In this document: positions 7,308 to 14,886 of the stretch, one piece after another | Layout of the letters: every line of letters begins with the position of its first letter | How positions within the stretch are numbered: position 1 is the stretch's first letter | From: UBA8941 sp963780545 | GTDB taxonomy: Archaea; Thermoproteota; Bathyarchaeia; TCS64 | NCBI GenBank assembly: GCA_963780545.1 | Contig: CAWACK010000004.1 | Span: forward strand, 1 to 21,022 | Direction: 5' to 3' | DNA: 21,022 nucleotides | Made by a program: the position numbers and the translations under genes | The notes under the pieces: model-generated | Databases searched by the model: none | The model's input: the letters and a program-made list of their open reading frames with translations, nothing else | What the model was told of the DNA's origin: nothing

Positions 7308-8651
7308 TTGGGGAAGAGAATAGCTAAAAGCTTCAAGCCCCAGAACACTTGGGTTCGTGAGTTGGTACAGTCTGACCCCGAGATAGGGACGGGGCTGGAC
7401 TATACAAACGATCAGCTTAAGATCCAGGCCCGCGACAATCTCTGCACAGTTTGTAAAGGCTCAAAGATGCTATGTGGGAAGACCCGCTGCCCCATCATTG
7501 AACAGGTCGCAGCTCACACCAAGATGTTTCGCAGCGTACACGGCACAAACATAGAAGGCTCTTCACCCCCCAGCGTCTTCGTCGGCCGCTTCGGCTATCC
7601 CTATGTCCAAGTTGGACCCATGGCCCCCAGTTTCTACGGGGATACAACCCTTCTCGACGACACCGAGCAGTGGTTTGGTCGCAGCATGGAAGAGATTATT
7701 GGTTTCCGAAGCCAGCTCGTCCGCGGTATGACCCCCATTAATGTTCGTAAACCCGAGAAGGCGGGGAAGATACTAGACGCAACTCGCGAGATCAGCCTCA
7801 GCGATAACTATGTCGAGACAGAGATGAGGCTTCGGAAGGCACCTGTGAAGAGACTCTACATGGATAATGATCTACAGCCGATAGGTCCCACCGCTCCTCT
7901 TGAGAGGGTCGAGATAGGTTTCATCAAGTGGAACCATTGGATGGAGAAGGCTCACTACGATACCGACCTTAAAGCTGCCCAGGCAGCGAAGACGCTCTAC
8001 CACAGTGGTGTCCCCGTCTCAAGCATAGTTAAGGCATTTAGTACAGGTAGCTTCGGTGTAGAGAAGAACCGTCGACTCGTCCCAACAAGGTGGAGCATCA
8101 CCGCCATAGATGACCTTCTCAGTAAGGACATGGCTAATAAGACGAAGGATTATCCACTCGTCAACCAGTTCGAAGTTTACGAGTCAGAGTATCTTGGCAA
8201 CCGCTTCGAGATCCTCCTAGTTCCCGACGCTTGGAGCTATGAGGCTTATGAGGCTTGGTATCCGAAGACCCTCTGGAACCCTTCGGAAACGAACGTTAAC
8301 ATTGTCACTGACTGGGAGGGTTACAATGGAAGGAGTTCATACGCCTCGATGGGCGGCTGTTATTATTCGGGTAGACTCGCTGTTATGGAGCACCTAACCA
8401 AGGTCCAACGCCAGGCCAAAGTTTTCATTTTCCGAGAGGCCTACCCCGACTATATCCTACCCGTAGGTGTCTGGCAGGTCCGAGAGAACTGCCGTAATGC
8501 TATGAAGCAGACTCCAAGGCTATATGCATCGATGGATTCAGCACTAAAATACGTCATGAGTAGGTTAACCATACCACTTGAGAAGTGGATTGAGGCAGGG
8601 CCTCTGCTCAGAAGCACTCTAACTCAGAGGAAGATAACCGAATACATGTGA
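7308..8651 (+). CDS. nreA: Nre-family archaeal DNA repair protein
   Basis: A 447-residue protein. Near the N-terminus a four-cysteine cluster, CTVCKGSKMLCGKTRCPI (Cys46, 49, 56, 61), is the zinc-type signature of the archaeal Nre (NreA/NreB, formerly DUF650/DUF651) family. Further family-like segments include SSPPSVFVGRFGYPYVQVGP (about 84-103) and GYNGRSSYASMGGCYYSGR. Family knowledge: Nre proteins act in DNA damage repair with PCNA. The last eight residues, QRKITEYM (440-447), fit the PCNA-interacting pattern Gln-x-x-hydrophobic-x-x-aromatic-hydrophobic, although Met replaces the usual second aromatic residue. The start is TTG 7308: an in-frame stop lies four codons upstream, and the next Met would cut into the cysteine cluster. 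It is followed by a T-run and the pheS promoter, so it is probably monocistronic. Choosing NreA over NreB is tentative. Confidence 0.88.
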   Translation: MGKRIAKSFKPQNTWVRELVQSDPEIGTGLDYTNDQLKIQARDNLCTVCKGSKMLCGKTRCPIIEQVAAHTKMFRSVHGTNIEGSSPPSVFVGRFGYPYVQVGPMAPSFYGDTTLLDDTEQWFGRSMEEIIGFRSQLVRGMTPINVRKPEKAGKILDATREISLSDNYVETEMRLRKAPVKRLYMDNDLQPIGPTAPLERVEIGFIKWNHWMEKAHYDTDLKAAQAAKTLYHSGVPVSSIVKAFSTGSFGVEKNRRLVPTRWSITAIDDLLSKDMANKTKDYPLVNQFEVYESEYLGNRFEILLVPDAWSYEAYEAWYPKTLWNPSETNVNIVTDWEGYNGRSSYASMGGCYYSGRLAVMEHLTKVQRQAKVFIFREAYPDYILPVGVWQVRENCRNAMKQTPRLYASMDSALKYVMSRLTIPLEKWIEAGPLLRSTLTQRKITEYM

Positions 8652-8670
8652 CTAAATCGCGTTAACATCC

Positions 8671-8695
8671 TTTTTTATGTGAAAAGAGGGTTTTT
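8671..8695 (+). terminator. T-run putative terminator after nre
   Basis: Runs of six T (8671-8676) and five T (8691-8695) follow the nre stop codon within 45 bases and precede the pheS promoter. No strong hairpin is needed for archaeal termination; assignment is by composition. Confidence 0.4.
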
Positions 8696-8732
8696 ACCAC
8701 ACGTTGAGTTAACAACTAATATTGCCTGTGTG

Positions 8733-8740
8733 TTTTTAAA
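8733..8740 (+). promoter_or_regulatory. TATA-like box for pheST
   Basis: TTTTTAAA is centred about 33 bases before GTG 8770. This places transcription start just ahead of that codon and argues that translation is meant to begin at 8770 (or TTG 8779), not at the internal ATG 8879. Confidence 0.5.
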
Positions 8741-8769
8741 CATCATACCCCGCCGTTAATTGTAGGCTA

Positions 8770-10309
8770 GTGAGATCTTTGAACCCCGAAGAGGTAGCCG
8801 CAAGTCTAAATGAGAATGAGAGGAAACTCCTAACTGCCCTAAGAGGCAGTGGCCAGTCCTCTACAGCTACGTTAAGTCATGGTAACAGGGCTGGGTAGGG
8901 ACGCAGTGGAGAAGGCCTCCGCTTGGGCGGAGACCAAGGGCGTCGTTAGCTTCAGGGAGGAGATCTCACACTTCTTTAAACTCACTGAGGAGGGTCAAAG
9001 GTACGCAGACGAAGGGCTCCCGGAGAAGCAGCTGATCGAGGCAGCCGTCGGCGGTGATAACGAACTCACCTACCTTAAGGGGGATATTCCCGCAATCAAT
9101 ATTGCTCTCGTTTGGGTACGCAGCAACGGCTGGGCTAATATCAAGGCCGGAAAGGTTGAGGCCACCCCTGAGGGTGAAAAGGCTGCGAAGCTCGAGACCG
9201 TCGACGAGAAGATACTTAAACACCTCACCCAAGGCATGATCCACGAAGGTAAAATTAGCGCCGAGCTAGCTGCCAGGATACCCATTCTAACAAAGCGCGG
9301 CCTAGTCGAAGTCAAGGAGGAGACCGACCGATTCGTTGAGCTCACTCCTTTCGGTGTTGAGGTCCTCCCGTACATTGAGTCAATTGCAGCTCGACCTGTG
9401 CTTACCCAGATCACGCCTGAGATACTCCAATCTGGTGCCTGGCGCGACGCCGTCATTCAACACTACGACGTGAGTCTACCTGTCCCCAGTCTAACACCAG
9501 GCAAGCGTCACTTCATAAGCCAGATCATCGACTACATCCGCCGCTTCTGGGTCGAACTCGGCTTTAAGGAGATGAAGGGCCACTACCTCGAACTCAGCTT
9601 CTGGAACTTCGACGCCCTCTACCAGCCCCAGGACCACCCCGCAAGGGACCTCGCCGACACATTCTATATGAAGACTCCACACAGCGGACGACTCCCAGAG
9701 GGTAAGCTTGTAGAGCAGGTGAAGAAGACTCACGAGACCGGTTGGACGACCGGCTCAACTGGTTGGCAATACAAATGGAATCCGGAGCTCGCCTCACGCT
9801 GCTGCCTACGAACCCACACTACGAGCCTCAGCGTCCTCCAACTCAGTCAACTCAAACCAGAGGACCTCCCCGGAAAGTTCTTCAGCGTCGGCCGTGTCTT
9901 CCGCAACGAGGCAATCGACTGGAATCACCTCGCCGAGTTCTACCAGACCGACGGAATCGTTGTAGGTGAGGATGTTACTTTCCGCGACATGCAGGGTTAC
10001 CTCAAGGCTTACCTTGAGGGACTTGGGCTCAAGAAGTTCAGATTCCGTCCAGGATACTTCCCCTATACCGAAATGAGCATCGAAGCCGAAGTCTGGATCG
10101 AGGAACGCGGAAGCTGGATGGAGCTATTCGGGGCAGGCATGTTCCGTCCTGAGGTCGTCAAGCCCTTGATCGGCATCGACGTCCCTGTCCTTGCATGGGG
10201 TCCAGGATTTGACAGATTAGTCATGCAAAGCTATCACGTCGACACAATCAAGGAGCTTTACGGCAATGACATTGGGCTTCTCCGCAAGGCGAAGCTCTGG
10301 ACGAGGTGA
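8770..10309 (+). CDS. pheS: Phenylalanyl-tRNA synthetase alpha subunit, with an apparent 1-base insertion near the 5' end
   Basis: The catalytic chain of the alpha2-beta2 enzyme that charges tRNA-Phe. Class II landmarks are clear: TGSTGWQYKWNPELASR, RTHTTSLSVLQL, motif 2 in FFSVGRVFRNEAIDW, FRFRPGYFPYTEMS, and motif 3 in PLIGIDVPVLAWGPGFDRL. Winged-helix-like N-terminal domains precede the core. The frame from GTG 8770 gives VRSLNPEEVAASLNENERKL and continues to TLSH, then hits a stop at 8896-8898. Removing one G of the pair 8881-8882 joins it to VTGLGRDAVEKASAW, giving 512 residues, close to normal archaeal size. Read literally, only a version starting at ATG 8879 (476 residues) is open, lacking about 36 N-terminal residues. 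Because the gene is essential, sequence error is likelier than a true break. The gene is followed after six bases by pheT. Confidence 0.9.
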
Positions 10310-10315
10310 CCCTGT

Positions 10316-11977
10316 ATGCCGGTGATCAATGTAAATTTATCTGACCTCCAGGAGGTTCTTGGGAGAAAGGTCACAATCGAAGAGCTTCAGGAGAGGCTCC
10401 CCATGATGGGCACCAGTTGGGAGGGTCCTCATGAGGAGGGCTTCGCTCTGGAGGTTTTCCCCAATAGGCCCGACTTGATGAGCACCGAGGGCCTCGCCCG
10501 AGCTTACGCGAGCTTCACAGGCGAGAAGCCTGGGCTTCGCCATTACAGAGTCAATGACTCGACCTACGTCGCGATTGTAGAGGAGAAAACCCAGAAGGTC
10601 CGCCCATACTTTGTATGCGCCGTCGTCAAGGGTATAGACTTCAGTGACTCACTAATTCGAAGCATAATCCAGCTACAGGAGAAACTCCACATCACCCATG
10701 GTAGGAAGCGCCGCAAGGTTGCCATAGGGCTACACAACCTCAGACCCGTTCAGTTTCCAGTCACCTACACGACGAAGCCGCCTGAGTTCAAGTTCCGCCC
10801 ACTCGGGGAGCGCTTCGATAAGGACCTCCGATGGATGCTTACCGAGATGCCGAAAGGTGTAGAGTACGCCTGGATACTTGAGGACGCCGAAGAGTATCCA
10901 ATGATCCTCGACGCCAAGGGGATGGTGCTCTCGATGCCACCGATCATCAACGGTGAGTATACACGCATCGATGAGTCGACACGCGACATTTTCGTCGACA
11001 TTACCGGCACCGACCTCAAAGCCATCACCGAGGTCCTCAACATCATCTGCACAACCTTCGCCGACCGTGGAGCCGAGATCTATGCTGTTGAAGTCATGTA
11101 TTCGGGCAAAGCGTTGAAGACTCCCGATCTCAGCCCCAGAAAGTGGAAGCTAAGCAACAAATACGTCAACAAGACACTCGGCATCAAACTCTCACAACAA
11201 GAGACCAAGTTGCTCTTAGGTAAGATGGGCCACGGAGCCGAGGTCACTGGCGACGAGATAGATGTCTATGTTCCATGCTACAGGACCGATGTCATGCACC
11301 CTATTGATCTCGTCGAGGACGTCGCGATCGCCTATGGATACGACAAGTTCATACCAAATATCCCCCCGATCCACACCAAGGCTGGAGAGGATCAGCTCGA
11401 GATATTCAGTAGATATATCCGCAACTTCCTAATCGGCTTCGGTTACATGGAGGTTGTAACCTTCATGCTAAGCAACCGGGAGAAGCTCTTCACAAAGATG
11501 AGCATCCCGGAGGAACCTATAGCGGAGGTGGAGAACCCCAAGATGGAGGGCTACAACGTTCTCAGGAATAGGCTCCTTCCCAGCCTAATTGAGGTTCTAA
11601 GCGTCAACAAGCACCACCCGTACCCGCAGAGCCTATACGAGGTTGATGACGTGGTGCTCCTCGACAACTCGACGGACATCGGGGCCCGTTCAACGCGTCG
11701 CTTAGCAGTCGTCCAATGTCACGCCCGCGCAAACTTTAGCGATATTAAAGCAGCGATGCTAGCCATCCTCGAGAACCTGGATGTCAAAGTCGAAATCGAG
11801 GCTGGAGGTTGGGACTGTTTCATCGACGGTCGGCGCCTCATAGCTAAGATTAACGGTGAACCCCTATGCTGGGCAGGCGAGCTTAAACCAGAGGTGTTGG
11901 AGTCTTGGGGGCTTGAAATGCCTGTTGCAGCTCTTGAGATGGATGTAGACCTCCTTAAGAGTTTGGTAAAGTCTTAG
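10316..11977 (+). CDS. pheT: Phenylalanyl-tRNA synthetase beta subunit (archaeal type)
   Basis: A 553-residue partner of PheS, starting at ATG 10316 six bases after the pheS stop, so almost certainly translated from the same mRNA. The archaeal/eukaryal form is shorter than the bacterial one and lacks its anticodon-binding C-terminal extension; this length fits. Visible segments are the N-terminal FPNRPDLMSTEGLARA (about 48-63), the B3/4-like editing region with LDAKGMVLSMPPIINGEYT (about 198-216) and a B5-like region with YRTDVMHPIDLVEDVAIAYG (about 323-342). A catalytic-core-like domain follows with GYMEVVTFMLSN and a basic/hydrophobic C-terminus ending near DVDLLKSLVKS. The beta chain structurally supports the alpha active site and edits mischarged tRNA. 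The final 23 bases overlap the convergent GrpB-family gene. No frame breaks are seen. Confidence 0.96.
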   Translation: MPVINVNLSDLQEVLGRKVTIEELQERLPMMGTSWEGPHEEGFALEVFPNRPDLMSTEGLARAYASFTGEKPGLRHYRVNDSTYVAIVEEKTQKVRPYFVCAVVKGIDFSDSLIRSIIQLQEKLHITHGRKRRKVAIGLHNLRPVQFPVTYTTKPPEFKFRPLGERFDKDLRWMLTEMPKGVEYAWILEDAEEYPMILDAKGMVLSMPPIINGEYTRIDESTRDIFVDITGTDLKAITEVLNIICTTFADRGAEIYAVEVMYSGKALKTPDLSPRKWKLSNKYVNKTLGIKLSQQETKLLLGKMGHGAEVTGDEIDVYVPCYRTDVMHPIDLVEDVAIAYGYDKFIPNIPPIHTKAGEDQLEIFSRYIRNFLIGFGYMEVVTFMLSNREKLFTKMSIPEEPIAEVENPKMEGYNVLRNRLLPSLIEVLSVNKHHPYPQSLYEVDDVVLLDNSTDIGARSTRRLAVVQCHARANFSDIKAAMLAILENLDVKVEIEAGGWDCFIDGRRLIAKINGEPLCWAGELKPEVLESWGLEMPVAALEMDVDLLKSLVKS

Positions 11978-12485
11978 CTTCTTTCTTCGCCTTCTCAATT
12001 ATCCTATCTATAAATTCGGTCTTCGAAATAGTGTATGATAGTCTGTCGTCCCTATACTTCTTTGATAGAGTTATCTTAAGATCCTTGTAGGCTTCAGCGT
12101 CTCTTGGATGTGTTTTGAGCCAGTCTCGGAAGAGTGTGTGTTTCCTCTGGAATTGGCTCCCCTCCCTGACGAGGTGGAGATGGAAGCCTTGGGTGTTTGA
12201 GTTTTTTCCTAGGCAGTAGTACCAGTCGGGGTTGTCCCCACTCGAGACGCTTTCGTAGCCTAAAGGAAGCAGCAGAGCCCTACATTGCTCCGCATCGCCT
12301 AGATCGTCGACGCCTGCGAGAATATCCACTATTGGCTTTGCATAGAGACCGTGAACGCTTGTGCTTCCGATGTGCTCTAGGGAGTGAATTAGGTGACCGA
12401 CGCTGCTGAGGATGAGTCTTTTCTCCTCTTCATAGATCCTTGGCCAACTCATATCGTAGGGAACGATGATGATGGGCTGTGGCAT
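11955..12485 (-). CDS. GrpB-family (UPF0157) nucleotidyltransferase-fold protein
   Basis: A 176-residue protein starting at ATG 12485. The segment LEHIGSTSVHGLYAKPIVDI (35-54) is the family hallmark: the Gly-Ser nucleotidyltransferase-like turn, then the Lys-Pro-x-x-Asp strand. LGYESVSSGDNPDWYYCLG and HLHLVREGSQFQRKHTLFRD follow, and the C-terminal Lys/Arg-rich helical part (KITLSKKYRDDRLSYT) also matches. Family members share the fold of nucleotidyltransferases; the reaction is not established, although some lineages fuse it to dephospho-CoA kinase. It is convergent with pheT, overlapping its last 23 bases, and divergent from the DMT permease, with one TATA-like element between. No membrane segment is seen. 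Confidence 0.88.
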   Translation of the reverse strand: MPQPIIIVPYDMSWPRIYEEEKRLILSSVGHLIHSLEHIGSTSVHGLYAKPIVDILAGVDDLGDAEQCRALLLPLGYESVSSGDNPDWYYCLGKNSNTQGFHLHLVREGSQFQRKHTLFRDWLKTHPRDAEAYKDLKITLSKKYRDDRLSYTISKTEFIDRIIEKAKKEAKTLPNS

Positions 12486-12514
12486 TCCGATCCTTCGAAC
12501 TGTAGATCGCTTGC

Positions 12515-12524
12515 TTTTATAATT
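12515..12524. promoter_or_regulatory. Shared TATA-like element between divergent GrpB and DMT genes
   Basis: TTTTATAATT is AT-rich on both strands (AATTATAAAA in reverse). Its centre lies about 31 bases from the TTG at 12550 and about 35 from the ATG at 12485, the archaeal spacing in both directions. It is the only clear TATA candidate in the 64-base divergent gap. Confidence 0.5.
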
Positions 12525-12549
12525 AGGTGCCCATTATCAGGGGATCGTC

Positions 12550-13432
12550 TTGGGTGAGAGGCCCGTTTTCCCGCCGAACCTTGCATTGCTGGTGAGCATC
12601 ATCGCCGTCTCGACGGCATCGATCCTTATTCGGCTTACCGACGCGCCACCTCTGGCCATTGCGACGTGGCGTCTCAGGCCTCTCTACGCTGATGATCCTA
12701 CCCTTCTTCCTGAGCCGGGGTGGGGTCTCCAAGCTGAAAGTAATGCGTCTTAAGGACTTGCTTGTCCTCGTCGGTGTCGGCGTCGTACTCGCTATCCACT
12801 TCGCCACTTGGATAACGAGTCTCAGCTATACCTCTGTGACAAGTTCAGTTATCTTCGTCCACGTCGACCCAATCGTCGTGGCCCTCATCAGTCACTTCCT
12901 CTTCAAAGAGAGGGTGAATAAGCGAGTCGGTCTTGGTATAGTAATCGCTTTTGTCGGAGCTACAGTAATCGCCTTCGGGGACCTCGGTATTGGTGGGGGA
13001 AACCTAGCTGGAGATGCACTCTCGTTGATTGGCGGTGTGGCCCTCGGCTTCTATATACTCGCGGGGAGGAGACTCAGACAGAGACTCGACCTCACCACCT
13101 ATGTAACGCCTGTATACGCCGTCTCAGCGTTAGTCCTCGCTGGGGGGAGCATTGCCTTTAGGGTACCTCTAATTGGATACGACGCCAGAACGCTGATCCT
13201 CTTCCTGATGATCGCTTTGGTACCCATGATCTTTGGTCACACCATCTACAACTGGGTTCTCAGGTGGATCTCGGCTCCGGTAGTGAGTATCAGCCTCCTC
13301 GGGGAGCCCGTTGGTGCGTCGATACTCGCCCTCTTTGTCCTCGGTGAGGTGCCTCCTCCGCTAACTCTCCTCGGCGGTGTTGTTACCCTTTCAGGCATTC
13401 TCATATGCGCCTACCAACCTACAGGTAGATAA
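12550..13432 (+). CDS. EamA/DMT-superfamily permease with an apparent 1-base insertion
   Basis: Joined across one frame break, this is a 293-residue protein, the usual size of the ten-helix EamA permeases. The first frame from TTG 12550 gives NLALLVSIIAVSTASILIRL and PPLAIATWRL. At about 12676 an extra base (the A after CTC) must be skipped, and the second frame continues GLSTLMILPFFLSRGG to the stop at 13430-13432. Family landmarks include the end-of-first-half segment SSVIFVHVDPIVVALISHF-like, FKERVNKRVGLGIVIAFVG, and in the second half VVSISLLGEPVGASILALF. Hydrophobic helices fit export or uptake of metabolites; the substrate is unknown. Read literally, two short overlapping frames would be annotated. 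TTG 12550 is chosen because it follows the TATA-like element at 12515 and has no in-frame ATG upstream. Confidence 0.85.
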
Positions 13433-13470
13433 TTGAACTCAATTTTAGGCCGATTTACGGTGGGAAAGTG

Positions 13471-13478
13471 AAATAAGT
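13471..13478 (+). promoter_or_regulatory. TATA-like box for the DHDPS/NAL-superfamily gene
   Basis: AAATAAGT, preceded by a purine-rich GAAAGTG that could be a BRE, lies about 34 bases before ATG 13509. It favours that ATG over the earlier in-frame TTG at 13485. Confidence 0.4.
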
Positions 13479-13508
13479 CTAAGGTTGCTAACTTACCCCG
13501 GATCAGAG

Positions 13509-14435
13509 ATGGTGTTCAAGGGTAAGTTCAAGGGTATTCTGTGTCTACCTGTCACTCCCTTCGAGGCTGGAGGCGAGGAGATCGACGAGGAGGCGATGCG
13601 TCGAATAACCGACTTGATCATCGAGGATGGGGCTGATGCCCTTGTCCCAGTGGGGGCTACGGGTGAGTTCCCATACTTACTCCATGAAGAGAGGAAGCGG
13701 GTAATCAAAATAGTCGTCGACCAAGCGAATGGGCGGGTACCAGTCATCGCGGGAACAGGTGCCATCTCAACAAAAGAGGCGCGGATGTTCACCCAATACG
13801 CTAAGGATGTGGGTTGCGAGGGCGTCATGCTCAGCCACCCCCTCTTAGTCAAAGCAAACGACAATGAGACCTACCGCCATTTCGAGCACATCGCGACGAA
13901 AGTCGACATCCCTATAATAGTCTACAACAACCCCGGCTTCGGTGCCTCCATAAGCCCAAGCGTAGTAGCGCGTCTTGCTGAGAACTTCGACAATGTCGTA
14001 GGCTACAAGGAGGACGACTTCTTCAGCCTTCGCTATAGTGATATAATCTGGAGGGTACGCGAGAAGATCGCCGTATACACCGGTAGCCCAGCTGCTTACC
14101 TCGCCTTCCTAGCTCAGGGTGCCACCGGCGCGCTCATTGCCGAGTTCCAGGCGTTCCCCCACATCATGATCGGCCTCAAGAATGCCTGGGAAAGGGGTGA
14201 CACCAAGAAGGCCCTCTACTACCATGAACAAGTCGTAAAAATGTTCAACATCATTGAGACCAACTTTGGATACGCCAGCTTCTGGAGTCGCTATAAGGCG
14301 ATCTGGAGGCTCAGAGGCGTAGACATGGAGCTCGACGTAAGAGGGCCATGCACTCCAGTGACACCAGAACAGATCGAGAAGGCAGCACCCGAATTCATGA
14401 AGCTCGACATAGAGAAGACTTGGTTCAGGGGTTAA
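13509..14435 (+). CDS. DHDPS/NAL-superfamily class I aldolase (dapA-like, not DHDPS proper)
   Basis: A 308-residue protein from ATG 13509. The TIM-barrel pyruvate-lyase landmarks are present: LPVTPF at 13-18, GATGEF at 49-54, IIVYNNPG with the catalytic Tyr139, and VGYKEDD with the Schiff-base Lys167. Family knowledge: members condense or cleave 2-oxo acids through a lysine-pyruvate imine. Several positions depart from dihydrodipicolinate synthase. The first Thr of its GTTGE motif is Ala here, and the region after YNNPG is FGASISPS rather than the Arg-containing R-T-G segment that binds aspartate semialdehyde in DHDPS. A role in lysine synthesis is therefore unlikely. A sugar-acid, sialic-acid-like or hydroxy-oxo-acid aldolase, or a dehydratase of the same family, is more plausible. 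It opens a run of catabolic plus-strand genes. Confidence 0.88.
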   Translation: MVFKGKFKGILCLPVTPFEAGGEEIDEEAMRRITDLIIEDGADALVPVGATGEFPYLLHEERKRVIKIVVDQANGRVPVIAGTGAISTKEARMFTQYAKDVGCEGVMLSHPLLVKANDNETYRHFEHIATKVDIPIIVYNNPGFGASISPSVVARLAENFDNVVGYKEDDFFSLRYSDIIWRVREKIAVYTGSPAAYLAFLAQGATGALIAEFQAFPHIMIGLKNAWERGDTKKALYYHEQVVKMFNIIETNFGYASFWSRYKAIWRLRGVDMELDVRGPCTPVTPEQIEKAAPEFMKLDIEKTWFRG

Positions 14436-14463
14436 ATTAACTAGTCTTTGGATTGAAACTCAG

Positions 14464-14473
14464 TTTATTAAAG
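14464..14473 (+). promoter_or_regulatory. TATA-like box for the Cys-rich small gene
   Basis: TTTATTAAAG is centred about 26 bases before ATG 14494, which predicts a leaderless transcript. Confidence 0.5.
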
Positions 14474-14493
14474 TCGATTCTCTTCAGGAACTC

Positions 14494-14799
14494 ATGACAA
14501 TTTCTATGGTTGAGTTCAGCCAGGATAACGCGGGGAAGTGTCTCTGCCCTAAATGCCCAAGGGAGAAGATGAGCACCTGTGTAAGTGAGAAGCTAAAGAA
14601 GCTTCCCGACTTGATGAAGAAGGGGACGCTTAAGCCAGCGGATTTGCCCGGCTTGTACTGCAGCAGTGGTAAGGCAACTTGTGCCGATCTCGATGTGAAG
14701 CAACCCTGTATATGTTTTAACTGCCCTGTTTTCAAGGCTGGTAAGCTTGCTGAGGGTACACCTGTTGGCGAATACTGCGCCAAGGGCAAACCTAAGTAG
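14494..14799 (+). CDS. Small cysteine-rich protein, DUF2769-like
   Basis: A 101-residue protein with ten cysteines at 16, 18, 21, 29, 56, 63, 72, 74, 77 and 95. Two similar clusters, CLCPKCP (16-22) and CICFNCP (72-78), share the C-x-C-x-x-C-P pattern, suggesting an internal duplication and one or two metal centres (zinc or iron-sulfur; the ligand set is inference). The remainder is Lys-rich and soluble. This matches the pattern of archaeal DUF2769 proteins, which have no established function. It has its own TATA-like box and is followed by two T-runs, so it is probably monocistronic. The start at ATG 14494 gives a leaderless transcript; ATG 14506 (four residues later) is possible. Confidence 0.75.
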   Translation: MTISMVEFSQDNAGKCLCPKCPREKMSTCVSEKLKKLPDLMKKGTLKPADLPGLYCSSGKATCADLDVKQPCICFNCPVFKAGKLAEGTPVGEYCAKGKPK

Positions 14800-14805
14800 A
14801 ATTAC

Positions 14806-14828
14806 TTTTTATTAGTTCAAATTTTTTT
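14806..14828 (+). terminator. T-run putative terminator after the Cys-rich gene
   Basis: Five T at 14806-14810 and seven T at 14822-14828 lie 7-29 bases after the stop codon and before the M20 gene, as expected for archaeal T-tract termination. Confidence 0.45.
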
Positions 14829-14886
14829 CTAACCCCTACAATTCGGGAAACCTTTCTAATCTCCACAGGTATCTTTTCTGATCGCC

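Noticed and set aside
7064..7348. Minus-strand 94-codon frame (or a 45-codon version from 7201) in the MFS-nre gap
   Set aside because: It overlaps the nre start and promoter, matches no family I recognise, and has a low-complexity acidic tail; too weak to call as a gene.
8879..8898. Programmed frameshifting in pheS
   Set aside because: No slippery heptamer or downstream structure is evident, and pheS is not known for programmed frameshifting; a 1-base sequence error is simpler.
13509..14435. dapA for lysine biosynthesis
   Set aside because: Key DHDPS positions differ (Ala in the GTTGE motif, missing Arg segment) and no lysine-pathway genes are adjacent.
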